Part shown: positions 21,585 to 29,897 of the stretch, piece by piece
Layout of the letters: the number at the start of each line of letters is the position of its first letter
Numbering within the stretch: position 1 is the first letter of the stretch
Notes under the pieces: generated by a model
What the model was told of the DNA's origin: nothing
Database searches by the model: none
Seen by the model: the letters and a program-made list of their open reading frames with translations, nothing else
NCBI RefSeq assembly: GCF_010092445.1
Contig: NZ_CP048031.1
Span: 2,108,001 to 2,172,000, forward strand
Source of the DNA: Shewanella sp. Arc9-LZ
GTDB taxonomy: Bacteria; Pseudomonadota; Gammaproteobacteria; Enterobacterales; Shewanellaceae
Length of the DNA: 64,000 nt
Direction: 5' to 3'
Made by a program: the position numbers and the translations under genes

Positions 21585-23144
21585 TTATTGTGTTTGCTTG
21601 TCTTGATCGACAAATAACACCGCAATGCCCGACAACATCATAAATATCCCGCCTAGTACTAACGCGTAAATTGGTTGTCCATCAAAAAATACCTTAAGCA
21701 ATAAGCCAAGAATACTGGCCGCTAACAGTTGTGGAATTACGATGAAGAAGTTAAAAATTCCCATGTAAACGCCCATTTTTTTCGGGGGTAATACACCAGA
21801 CAACATGGCGTAAGGTACCGATAGAATAGATGCCCAGGCAAAACCGACGCCAATCATTGGTATCCACAACAGGTTAGGGTTTTCAATAAACATAAAGCTG
21901 ATGAGACCCGCACCGCCAATAAACATGTTGATGGTATGGGTGAGTTTAATGCCGACAGCTTTGGCTAGAAACGGAATAATAATCGCAGCAATTGCAGCAA
22001 AGCCGTTATATGACGCGAATAAGATACCGACCCAATCTGCACCATCATTATAGGCTTGTGATACCACATCAGTGGTGCCGTAATGGTACGAAGTAACGGC
22101 CGCTGTGGTGTAAATCCACATTGCAAATAGCGCAAACCAAGCAAAAAACTGTACCAGTGCTAGCTGACGCATGGCTTTAGGCATATGAAACAAATCATCG
22201 ACAACATTAAACGTCATGCCTAAGCCGTCGCGTGTTGCTGACGATTCAGCGTTATTGTTTGACAGTTTGGCTAACTTACGCGAGCAGTAAAGTTGCAGCG
22301 GTCCGAAGGTAAAAATACCCAAACTTAAAATATAAAGTTGCTTATCTAGGTCTAGGCTTACAATTGCGAGAGTGAAAATGGCGCCAATCGCCATCCATAT
22401 AATCGCACCATTTTGATATTGTTTGGCTGTACGCGTATTGACGTTAGTGTCTTGTGCGTCAGTGGTGTCTTGTTGATGAAATTCAGCTAATTGCTCTGGA
22501 GAATATTCTTTGGTTGAAATAATTGTCCAACCCACGGCCAGCATTAGTACCGCGCCACCAAAGTAAAATGCATAGCGTACAGAGTCGGCAATTTCGCCCG
22601 CTGGGGCGGTATTTTCGACATCAAATACATTGGTTAAAATATATGGCAAGGCAGATGCCACCACCGCACCAATACCAATGAAAAAGCTCTGCATTGCATA
22701 GCCTTGGGTACGCTGGTTTTTGGGAAGATTATCGCCGACAAAAGCGCGAAACGGCTCCATGGCGATATTGATTGAGGCATCCATAATCCACAACATACCC
22801 GCAGCAATCCATAAAGTAGGTGAATGCGGCATGATAAATAGCGACAAGGTGGTTAGTATGGCGCCAATTAAAAAATAGGGGCGACGACGGCCAAGGCTAT
22901 TCCAAGTATTGTCACTTAAATAGCCGATGATAGGTTGTACTATGAGACCCGTGAGCGGTGCGGCAATCCATAAAATGGGAATATCATCAATGGATGCTCC
23001 TAGAGTTTGAAAGATACGGCTGACATTGGCGTTTTGCAGTGCGAAACCAAATTGGATCCCCAAAAATCCAAAACACATATTGAAGATTTGCCAAAAATTA
23101 AGCTGCGGTTGTTGGGTGACGTTTTTATAATTATTGTCAGACAT
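21585..23144 (-). CDS. MFS disaccharide/maltodextrin transporter (SLC45/MalA-like)
   Basis: A 519-residue, 12-helix major facilitator resembling the SLC45/glycoside-transporter group used for maltose and sucrose uptake in gammaproteobacteria. Motifs include FGFLGIQFGFALQNANVSRIF in helix 1, the loop LSDNTWNSLGRRRPYFLIGA, and the conserved DASINIAMEPFRAFVGDNL. A long hydrophilic central loop (about residues 210-240) separates the halves. It is expressed from a promoter about 300 bases upstream with an operator and leader terminator, and GH15 follows it. Its position between GH97 and GH15 supports maltose or maltodextrin import; the exact substrate is inferred. Confidence 0.88.
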   Translation of the reverse strand: MSDNNYKNVTQQPQLNFWQIFNMCFGFLGIQFGFALQNANVSRIFQTLGASIDDIPILWIAAPLTGLIVQPIIGYLSDNTWNSLGRRRPYFLIGAILTTLSLFIMPHSPTLWIAAGMLWIMDASINIAMEPFRAFVGDNLPKNQRTQGYAMQSFFIGIGAVVASALPYILTNVFDVENTAPAGEIADSVRYAFYFGGAVLMLAVGWTIISTKEYSPEQLAEFHQQDTTDAQDTNVNTRTAKQYQNGAIIWMAIGAIFTLAIVSLDLDKQLYILSLGIFTFGPLQLYCSRKLAKLSNNNAESSATRDGLGMTFNVVDDLFHMPKAMRQLALVQFFAWFALFAMWIYTTAAVTSYHYGTTDVVSQAYNDGADWVGILFASYNGFAAIAAIIIPFLAKAVGIKLTHTINMFIGGAGLISFMFIENPNLLWIPMIGVGFAWASILSVPYAMLSGVLPPKKMGVYMGIFNFFIVIPQLLAASILGLLLKVFFDGQPIYALVLGGIFMMLSGIAVLFVDQDKQTQ

Positions 23145-23249
23145 GTGACATCCTTTTTGGTAAGTCGTTGTGCTTACTTCTTTTAATTTTATTGCTTATG
23201 GCGAATTCGTTGGTAACCATTACGTTGGCTACGTTACATATTAATAGTT

Positions 23250-23293
23250 AAAAAAATGGCGAATACGCATCTCCCTAAGACGGGTATTCGCCA
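23250..23293 (-). terminator. Intrinsic terminator inside the transporter leader
   Basis: On the minus strand TGGCGAATAC and GTATTCGCCA form an exact 10-bp stem around a 17-base loop, followed by seven T residues. It is located 250 bases after the GH97 stop and downstream of the transporter promoter, so it would act on transcripts heading into the transporter. Confidence 0.85.
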
Positions 23294-23441
23294 AAACCTA
23301 CGCTTTATCCATTAGCGACTTTCGTCAAATAATCAGTGGATAAAGTTAATCAAGGTACTCTAAAGCTGATGGTCTCCATGGCCGAAGACACACCAGAAAC
23401 GACCTAAACCATTCCATCCTGCAATTAGAAACGAAATAGCA
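23250..23441 (-). ncRNA. Predicted structured leader or small RNA between transporter promoter and gene
   Basis: Transcription from the promoter at 23448-23477 would enter a region that holds, in order, a 23-codon frame (ATG at 23417, stop ending at 23346, beginning MEWFRSFLVC and ending SALEYLD), a stem CTTTATCCA/TGGATAAAG (23303-23345), then a perfect intrinsic terminator (23257-23293 plus seven T). The transporter starts 106 bases later and no second promoter is obvious. This fits either an attenuated leader or a roughly 190-base small RNA. The short frame has a poorly spaced binding site, so translation is uncertain. Confidence 0.5.
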
Positions 23442-23447
23442 TGTTTT

Positions 23448-23496
23448 ATAGTATCCTCGAGCTTGTTCTTGGTACAACTGACTACATACGTATTCA
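23448..23496 (-). promoter_or_regulatory. Operator and promoter for the MFS transporter/GH15 transcript
   Basis: On the minus strand the site TGAATACGTATGTA (23483-23496) is followed after five bases by TTGTAC (-35, 23472-23477), an 18-base spacer and TACTAT (-10, 23448-23453). The geometry is the same as at three other glucan promoters. The predicted 5' leader is about 300 bases. Confidence 0.65.
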
Positions 23497-23542
23497 TGCT
23501 TTGTGAGCAACCTAATGCGAACACTTATGTAACATTCTAGCG

Positions 23543-25636
23543 TTACAAAGCTTTAAAACGAATCGCGGTACCCCCACTGGCTGCGAGGTTAAGTGTCAGC
23601 GCGTCTTTTGCAGTAACGATTTTGGTTTCAATCACGTAATCATAAGGGTTTGTTAGCCAATCCGCTTTATCACCGTCACGATAAATTTGGGCTTGGTAGC
23701 GTTTCCCTGGCGTGAGGAAGTCTAATTTTAGCGTCAATTTCCGTGATTCTTCATCTGTTAATGCGCCTAGATACCAGTCTTCTGCACCGCGCTGTTTTCT
23801 TGCAAAGGCAACATAGTCGCCAACTTCACCTGCAAGGGCGATACTGTCGCTCCAATCTGTTGGTACATCTTGAATAAACTGGAAGGCATCGAGACGTTGC
23901 ACATAGTTACGCGGTAAGTCTGCAGCCATTTGAATAGGGCTGTACAACACGACATACAAGGCTAATTGCTTTGTGAGTGTGGTTTTTACGCGGTTAACCG
24001 CATCTAGACCTTCAGGCGCTAAATTAAAGATCCCAGGGGTGAAGTCCATCGGCCCAGCCAGCATACGGGTATAAGGTAGAATTGCTGTATGTTCTGGAGT
24101 ATTAGGTGGGCTTCCCCATGCATTAAACTCTTGGCCTCGAGCGCCTTCGCGTGCTATCCAATTTGGGTAAGTACGACGTAAACCGGTATCTTTAATCGGC
24201 TCGTGAGTATTAATGCTAATACCACGTTTTGCGGCTTCGGTAACGCTATGTAGATATTCGTTAACCATAAATTGGCCGTCGTGCCATTCATGGCGCACGA
24301 TACCATTTTCATCAACGCGCTTAATGTCACCACCGTCTGCTACGTAACCGGTTTTAACGTGAGTCACGCCATGTTTTTGATATAAATCATAAGCATCACT
24401 CATTTGATTTCGGTAATTAGTGACTGAACCAGAGGTTTCATGATGGCCAATTAAACGGACATTTTTACTGTGTCCATATTGAGTTATCTCATCAATGTCA
24501 AAATCAGGATAAGCTTTAGTAAAGCTAAACACGTCGCCGTTATCGAACCAACTACCATCCCAGCCTTCATTCCAACCTTCAACCAATACCCCATCAAACC
24601 CATATTGGGCGGCAAAGTCCATATAACGCTTAGTTTCGCTGGTGGTCGCACCATGCTTAGGGCCGCTTCCCCAGGTGTTTTCATTGAGGTGCATTCCCCA
24701 CCAAATGCCGACGTATTTACCCGGTTGCACCCAAGACACATCACCTAGTTTATTGGGTTCATTAAGATTAAGGATAAGATCTGAGTTAAGTAAACCTGGG
24801 GCATCTTTAGCAATTTGAATCGTACGCCAAGGTGTTGAAAAGCCAGGTTGAGTCTTCACTCGAATACCATCCGACCAGGGGGTTAAATCAGCACGTAAAA
24901 TACCGTCACGCCCTTGATTAAGCACCATTGCGGCATAATCGGTGAGGGCGGCTTCATGGATGCTTAAATGCACGCCATCAGCCGTTCTAAAAGTCATAGG
25001 TGTGTGGGCTCGGTCGATTTTATCAAGTGAGGTTGTACGGTATAAATATTCGTATCGGTTCCAGCCGCGCCCGGGGATCCACCATGCGGTTGTGTGTTGT
25101 GGATCTGGGATGGAAAATTCAGTCAATTCATCGGTAATATCGAGTTTTGGTGTGTTAGCCAACCCGGTTTGTTTTGGCACTAGGTAACGAAAGCCAATAC
25201 CATCATTAAACGCTTTAAATTCGATATCAAAGTCAATTTTGCCGTTACTCAGGGTGGCGACCACGCGGTTGTAATGATCGCGGATATTTTCACGTTCACC
25301 CCAAGGTTGCTGCCATGTTTGGTCTACGCTGCTGTTAGTCACATGTTTAATGTTAAAATCAGTACCTAATTCACCTAACTGTTGAAATACCAACCCTAAT
25401 TTACTTGGGTTAATAACAATATTGTCATTAAATTTTACTTGGTATTCAGGACGGCCATTATCATCGGTCAAGCTGATGTTGATGTGCTTGTCAGGCGAGG
25501 CGACATTAATGGTTTTAGCTTGAGCGATACTGGGAATGGTTGATAACGCGACAGCACAAGCTACTGCGATAACATTAAGTGCAAAGTGTGACTGTGTGGA
25601 TAGCGGATTTGCTCCGTTAAATAAAACGCGCGCCAT
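23543..25636 (-). CDS. susB: GH97 alpha-glucosidase (SusB-like), exported
   Basis: Periplasmic alpha-glucosidase acting on maltose and malto-oligosaccharides. A signal peptide (VIAVACAVALSTIPSIAQA) ends near residue 40, giving a mature enzyme of about 660 residues, normal for GH97. The N-terminal beta-sandwich is followed by a barrel with VEGWNEGWDGSWF, GHHETSGS, INTHEPIKDTGLRRTYPNW and REGARGQEFNAWG. The glutamates in HHETSG, NTHEP and REGARGQE match those of inverting SusB-type members. A good promoter and operator lie about 80 bases upstream. It probably works with GH15 and the exported GH13 enzymes. Confidence 0.93.
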   Translation of the reverse strand: MARVLFNGANPLSTQSHFALNVIAVACAVALSTIPSIAQAKTINVASPDKHINISLTDDNGRPEYQVKFNDNIVINPSKLGLVFQQLGELGTDFNIKHVTNSSVDQTWQQPWGERENIRDHYNRVVATLSNGKIDFDIEFKAFNDGIGFRYLVPKQTGLANTPKLDITDELTEFSIPDPQHTTAWWIPGRGWNRYEYLYRTTSLDKIDRAHTPMTFRTADGVHLSIHEAALTDYAAMVLNQGRDGILRADLTPWSDGIRVKTQPGFSTPWRTIQIAKDAPGLLNSDLILNLNEPNKLGDVSWVQPGKYVGIWWGMHLNENTWGSGPKHGATTSETKRYMDFAAQYGFDGVLVEGWNEGWDGSWFDNGDVFSFTKAYPDFDIDEITQYGHSKNVRLIGHHETSGSVTNYRNQMSDAYDLYQKHGVTHVKTGYVADGGDIKRVDENGIVRHEWHDGQFMVNEYLHSVTEAAKRGISINTHEPIKDTGLRRTYPNWIAREGARGQEFNAWGSPPNTPEHTAILPYTRMLAGPMDFTPGIFNLAPEGLDAVNRVKTTLTKQLALYVVLYSPIQMAADLPRNYVQRLDAFQFIQDVPTDWSDSIALAGEVGDYVAFARKQRGAEDWYLGALTDEESRKLTLKLDFLTPGKRYQAQIYRDGDKADWLTNPYDYVIETKIVTAKDALTLNLAASGGTAIRFKAL

Positions 25637-25677
25637 AGTATGTCCTTGTTGATTATTATTTTATCTTTAGAACAAGT

Positions 25678-25726
25678 AATATATGACGCTTTTCGTTTAT
25701 ACAGCAAAGATTTGCATACGTATTCA
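25678..25726 (-). promoter_or_regulatory. Operator and promoter for the GH97 gene
   Basis: On the minus strand TGAATACGTATGCA (25713-25726), then AATCT, TTGCTG (-35, 25702-25707), an 18-base spacer and TATATT (-10, 25678-25683). The predicted transcript start is about 35 bases upstream of the GH97 ATG. This is the clearest -10 of the four related promoters. Confidence 0.75.
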
Positions 25727-25859
25727 GTGTGCCAAGCAAGTGCTTGAAGTGAAATTACGCAACAATTTTATTACCCCACGAACAATGATTGGCTCAGGGT
25801 TGATTACTTGACTCAGACATTGTTCACCAACACTTTATCCTTTACGCAATCGTATTAAT

Positions 25860-26456
25860 TTACAATCTCATGTCTAATTCATTGTGTATTAACACCACGC
25901 ATTGTGATGCAAACAACATTTTGGGCCCCAAGTTTATGTGCTGGGTACCCAGGCGTTTAAGACTGTTAAAGCTCTTTTTCGGCATAGGAATATGATCGGT
26001 CAGTAAAAAACACGGGTTAGCAGCAAACTCGATATCACGTACTGGGGTGCCTTTTTTCTCTAACATATACAGCTGATAATCTTCCGCTAACTCTTGCACC
26101 AGTTTTTCAAAACTCACAGTGCGCACTGTGATACCTGCTTCAACTTCACGTAACTGTTCTTTCGCCATGCCTTTAGATGTCGTTAAAGCTTTAGCAATTT
26201 TATGGGTTAAGTTTTGCTCATGGAAGCCGCCAATATGACCTAACTCACTTGAACGGAAACAGATGGTGCGAGAAAAATCGAGGGTGCTTTCTAACACTAA
26301 ATACACCACTACATCGTCGCGATGTGATTGGGCGACAAAAATGGTATTCATCAAAGTGTGAGCTAAAATTTCAGTGTGGGCCGATTGACCAATACCTGCC
26401 AAAAATTGTTGGCTATCAACGGGAGCTGCTCTGGCTCGAACTACAAAAGCGCGCAT
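25860..26456 (-). CDS. TrmY-family (SPOUT) putative pseudouridine methyltransferase
   Basis: A 198-residue SPOUT-fold protein of the TrmY family (formerly DUF358/UPF0217). It begins MRAFVVRARAAPVDSQQFLAGIGQSAHTEILAHTL in family style, continues with DDVVVYLVLESTLDFSRTICFRSSELGHIGGFHEQ, and has the knot-region segment NPCFLLTDHIPMPKKSFNSLKRLG near the C-terminus. Archaeal TrmY makes N1-methylpseudouridine at tRNA position 54; bacteria normally have ribothymidine there, so the bacterial substrate is not established. It is embedded among glucan genes but has no evident link to them. Confidence 0.82.
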   Translation of the reverse strand: MRAFVVRARAAPVDSQQFLAGIGQSAHTEILAHTLMNTIFVAQSHRDDVVVYLVLESTLDFSRTICFRSSELGHIGGFHEQNLTHKIAKALTTSKGMAKEQLREVEAGITVRTVSFEKLVQELAEDYQLYMLEKKGTPVRDIEFAANPCFLLTDHIPMPKKSFNSLKRLGTQHINLGPKMLFASQCVVLIHNELDMRL

Positions 26457-26655
26457 GGGGAAATCCTATTAGAGGTAAATTAAACATGAAGCGGATAACG
26501 TAGTCGAATAATCAATCAGTTAAAGCCTAATATAATGTCTATTATCACAGTTTAAAGGCCCGCTGTAACGCTATTAATGACTGAAAAAATGAGTAGCGCA
26601 GATTCAAGTTATTTATTAGTTACGGCTATGTAGTTAATTGAATAATTAATAAAAA

Positions 26656-26682
26656 AGGGATTAAATTTGTGGCTTAATCCCT
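26656..26682 (-). terminator. Terminator after the large lipoprotein gene
   Basis: AGGGATTAA and TTAATCCCT pair exactly around a 9-base loop, 10 bases after the lipoprotein stop, and the minus strand continues into TTTTTTATTAATT. Confidence 0.8.
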
Positions 26683-26691
26683 CTGGAGTAT

Positions 26692-28902
26692 TTACTTGGT
26701 CTGGCTATCGTAATACTTACTACTAATCATGCCTTTAACAATTGATTCAATTTGTTTGATCGGAACCACCGATTGTATTCCTTGTGATGATTGCGGCGTC
26801 ACTGATTGCGGTTCATCTATCCATTCATTAATTGAGGTGAACAATAATTGACCATCAGCACCTTTTTCAATTTTGGCTACATACCACCACTCTGTAATAC
26901 CAACTGTTGGTGGGCTAAATATGCGTTGTTCATTATTAAATATAAATTCAACACGTGTTGTAGCCGGGTCAATGTCAGGTGAGCCAGAGAAATTTTTCAC
27001 GTAGTAATCGTATCTACCTTCGACAGGAAACTGAGGAATTGAAATCACTTCAGGCCCATAACTTGTTACATCATCAACATCTAAATAGATGATGGTTTCA
27101 TTAAGGGTGACTTCTGAATTGGCATAATACACATGGCTTTCATTACCTTCAGTATCAGTAATATAGAGATGTGAGTCTAAATCTCTTGGTGCTTCACCCC
27201 AGTTCAAGGTTATTTTAGTTAACGCTTCAGATAGCACTAAACACTCTGCTAAGGTGATGTCCTCTTCAAACGTGTTAATAATAGATGTTCGGCTTTGAAA
27301 TCCGATAGTGGCGCCAAGTAAAACGGTAGAATGACGCTTAACTGGGATGCTAAATGTGCCATCATCGATAGAGAATGTGAGTGAGCGCCCCAAGTAATCA
27401 CGTCCGTCTGAAATAACGCGAGCACCATTTAACAAATTACCATCTTCATCTTCCACACAACCATTTACCATAATGGTGTCGTAAATCATATCAGCATTCC
27501 AAGTAGTGAAATGACTAACATTACCTTGATAAAATGATTCACCGTTGACTGAAACTAATTGCGCTTCACCTTCTTCGATCCATAAACCTGACGTGGTGTC
27601 GAAATAATAAAGCGGTATCGTTGAGGGGGGAGTAGTACCTGCTACAGGTATATGAATTTGCGCGACTTTGTTTGGAGCGAGTTGTAGCTTGTTACCTGCA
27701 CTATCAACAAAACTAACTGTAATTGCACCAAATGATTCTATTGGCACAATTTCGTTGGCACTGTTTGTTGTGAGCATATCACCTGGCATCATTTCAATAT
27801 CAATAGCCGGGTTAATGACGGTTAGTTCAGCTACAACGGCTGAAGATACAAGGTTACCATTTAAATCAACAAGGCTGTTTTCAGGCAAAGTAACAAGCAC
27901 ATTACCATCAACAGCTAGCTCAGATACTTGAGTCGCATCAAAACTAATTGATGCATGAACAGGTTGTAATAGTAAATTGTGTTCTTGGGTTAGCTCATTT
28001 CTTGAAATACTCAACGCAGCTTCAGAATAATTTGTCGCATCAGCCACAAGAGTCAATCTGTCACTTAATTGAATATCTTGGATTTTTGCTGAAAATAAGC
28101 CTTCAGCATCAGCAGTTACTGTATTAACAACTAGGTTACCATTAGATAAATTCACGACACTTTCTGGAATGACTTCACCATTAAAATAGTTAATCGTGGT
28201 ACCAGAAATAGTATAGAAAAACTTTTCATTTAAATTGAAACTAACTTGAATTGGCGCAACGCCATTTTCACCACCGTCAGTAACTTGTACAGAAATATCG
28301 GTTGATGTTGTTTCATATACGGAAGATGTATAAGTTATTAAGCCAGAAGGACTAATCAATAAACCATTTGGTCCGGCAATTAGTTCAAAGTTAATGTCAT
28401 TTTCAGTGTCAGAATCGTCTACATCAGAAACGACTAATTGGTAGGTAAATGTCGAGCCTGAATCTACACTTTGCGCCGCGATAGAAGACACAACCGGGGC
28501 ATCGTTTACAGGCGTTACAGAGACTTCAAAGTTCTGTACAGCAGGTTGCGTTTCGTCTTCTCCACCATCACTCACAGTAACCGTGATTGTCCCAGACGTT
28601 AATACACCTTCAAGTGGTGTCCATGAAATCAGACCTGTATTGTTAATGGCCATACCATCTGGCGCATTGGTTAAATTGAATGTTAAATTCGTACCATCAT
28701 TGGCATCGTCTTGATCGGTAACGGTTAGCTGATACAGGTATTCACTATCTTCAATTGCAGTGACAACAGCGCTAGAAGATATTAACGGTGCGATGTTTTT
28801 AATCACCTCATTTTCATCATCGGAAGATGAACCACATCCGGTTAATACAAAAGAAAGTGCAGTTGCAACAACAGAAAGTCGCCACTTGTTTGTTAATTCC
28901 AT
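26692..28902 (-). CDS. Large surface or periplasmic lipoprotein with Ig/cadherin-like repeats
   Basis: A 736-residue lipoprotein: the signal ends FVLTGCGSSSDDENE (cysteine at about residue 23, with acidic residues following). Two cadherin/He_PIG-type repeats of about 95 residues cover about 35-230 (each has VTVSDGG or VQVTDGGEN and DAP/PLISS strands). A long beta-rich region follows, and near residues 570-690 a segment resembling YfaP/DUF2135 modules (LNWGEAPRDLDSHLYITDTEGNE). It appears to be a single transcript. Calcium-binding adhesion or scaffold functions are common for such repeats but I cannot assign one. Confidence 0.75.
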   Translation of the reverse strand: MELTNKWRLSVVATALSFVLTGCGSSSDDENEVIKNIAPLISSSAVVTAIEDSEYLYQLTVTDQDDANDGTNLTFNLTNAPDGMAINNTGLISWTPLEGVLTSGTITVTVSDGGEDETQPAVQNFEVSVTPVNDAPVVSSIAAQSVDSGSTFTYQLVVSDVDDSDTENDINFELIAGPNGLLISPSGLITYTSSVYETTSTDISVQVTDGGENGVAPIQVSFNLNEKFFYTISGTTINYFNGEVIPESVVNLSNGNLVVNTVTADAEGLFSAKIQDIQLSDRLTLVADATNYSEAALSISRNELTQEHNLLLQPVHASISFDATQVSELAVDGNVLVTLPENSLVDLNGNLVSSAVVAELTVINPAIDIEMMPGDMLTTNSANEIVPIESFGAITVSFVDSAGNKLQLAPNKVAQIHIPVAGTTPPSTIPLYYFDTTSGLWIEEGEAQLVSVNGESFYQGNVSHFTTWNADMIYDTIMVNGCVEDEDGNLLNGARVISDGRDYLGRSLTFSIDDGTFSIPVKRHSTVLLGATIGFQSRTSIINTFEEDITLAECLVLSEALTKITLNWGEAPRDLDSHLYITDTEGNESHVYYANSEVTLNETIIYLDVDDVTSYGPEVISIPQFPVEGRYDYYVKNFSGSPDIDPATTRVEFIFNNEQRIFSPPTVGITEWWYVAKIEKGADGQLLFTSINEWIDEPQSVTPQSSQGIQSVVPIKQIESIVKGMISSKYYDSQTK

Positions 28903-29235
28903 TTACCTACTCCATGAATCAATAATTGTTAACTAGTCATTAAAATATTAAACATAAGGTGTTGATCTTTAGTTGCATATTTCGTTGCGATAATGACGAT
29001 TAAACAATGATTTATCAATAATCATAAGTGATGTGCATTAGCGATTAGCGTACACTTTTGTATAGGTTAAATGTTAATAGCAAGCCAAATATGGCTATAT
29101 AATTCTGTTAGCAGCATCAATTTTAATACAGGCAACAAGAAAGATATTTTTCAAATCTTGTGTGTAAGATCGGTATTTATAACTAAAAAATACGTTATAA
29201 AGTACAAATAAATTACATCTTTAATTGGAGATACT
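28903..29235. other. AT-rich intergenic region between the lipoprotein and yecH-like genes
   Basis: A divergent 333-base gap that must contain both promoters. Apart from general AT richness I see no repeat, operator copy, RNA gene or convincing small frame. Confidence 0.5.
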
Positions 29236-29478
29236 ATGTCTGGATCAGTTCACGGTCATCAAGTTATGCAAATGATGCTAACCCACGGCTCAGCGTTAAC
29301 AAAACAAGAGCTTAAAATGATGATGCAAACTACATTTGGTGTAGATACTCGTTATCATACTTGCTCTGCAACAGAGATGGACGCTGAGATGCTGATTGAG
29401 TTTTTAGAGGGCAAAGGTAAGTTTATTCCCAGTGACGGCGGTATTACCACAGCAGCAGATAAAATTTGTAATCACTAA
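29236..29478 (+). CDS. YecH-family small putative metal-binding protein (DUF2492)
   Basis: An 80-residue cytoplasmic protein matching the YecH family: SVHGHQVMQMML at the N-terminus, TFGVDTRYHTCSA in the middle, and KFIPSDGGITTAADKICNH at the C-terminus. Conserved His and Cys residues suggest metal binding, but the function is unknown. GGAG lies eight bases upstream of the ATG. It appears monocistronic. Confidence 0.85.
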   Translation: MSGSVHGHQVMQMMLTHGSALTKQELKMMMQTTFGVDTRYHTCSATEMDAEMLIEFLEGKGKFIPSDGGITTAADKICNH

Positions 29479-29897
29479 ATTAATCAAGATGACAATATGT
29501 GGCTTAGCACTAGTTGGTTCTAGATAAGCCTAATGTAAATATAATTTACCATACACTCTTCAATTTCACTCACTAACTCTTCAGTGTTGATTTCTGGCTC
29601 GGATAAATCCATTTCACCAATTAAGCACACAATCCCCTTTGAACCTTTGAATTTCAATATGTGATCAACATCAAACTTTAACAATAGGAAGGCTCGTATT
29701 GTGTAGATAAAGGTAAAGGTGTGGTTATACATATAAATATAGATTTTCTAATTACGCAATTTAATCACGCAATCTAATATCACACAAATAATCGCTGTTA
29801 AATAGCACACTTACGCAGATACTCAGGATTGGCTGAAGCCCATTCTGCTGATTTAAACACTCATGCCATTGGCAGTATCTAAGACTAAGGCCAACTC
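29479..29897. other. Intergenic region, mostly without clear genes
   Basis: A 419-base gap between the yecH-like and radical SAM genes. It contains one weak minus-strand frame (29520-29732) and nothing else I can support. Confidence 0.45.
29520..29732 (-). CDS. Questionable small hypothetical protein
   Basis: A 70-codon frame whose C-terminal half looks protein-like and acidic (GEMDLSEPEINTEELVSEIEE). The ATG has no ribosome binding site and the N-terminal part is atypical. It could be a real short gene with a downstream start, a decayed remnant, or chance. I do not recognise a family. Confidence 0.25.
   Translation of the reverse strand: MYNHTFTFIYTIRAFLLLKFDVDHILKFKGSKGIVCLIGEMDLSEPEINTEELVSEIEECMVNYIYIRLI

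Noticed and set aside
23257..23293. Treating this hairpin as the plain terminator of GH97
   Set aside because: It may also stop GH97 transcripts, but it lies downstream of a well-formed operator-promoter for the next gene, so a simple 3' terminator does not explain its position.
24470..24748. Long frames on both strands inside the GH97 gene
   Set aside because: GH97 has continuous family motifs through this interval, so the others are shadows.
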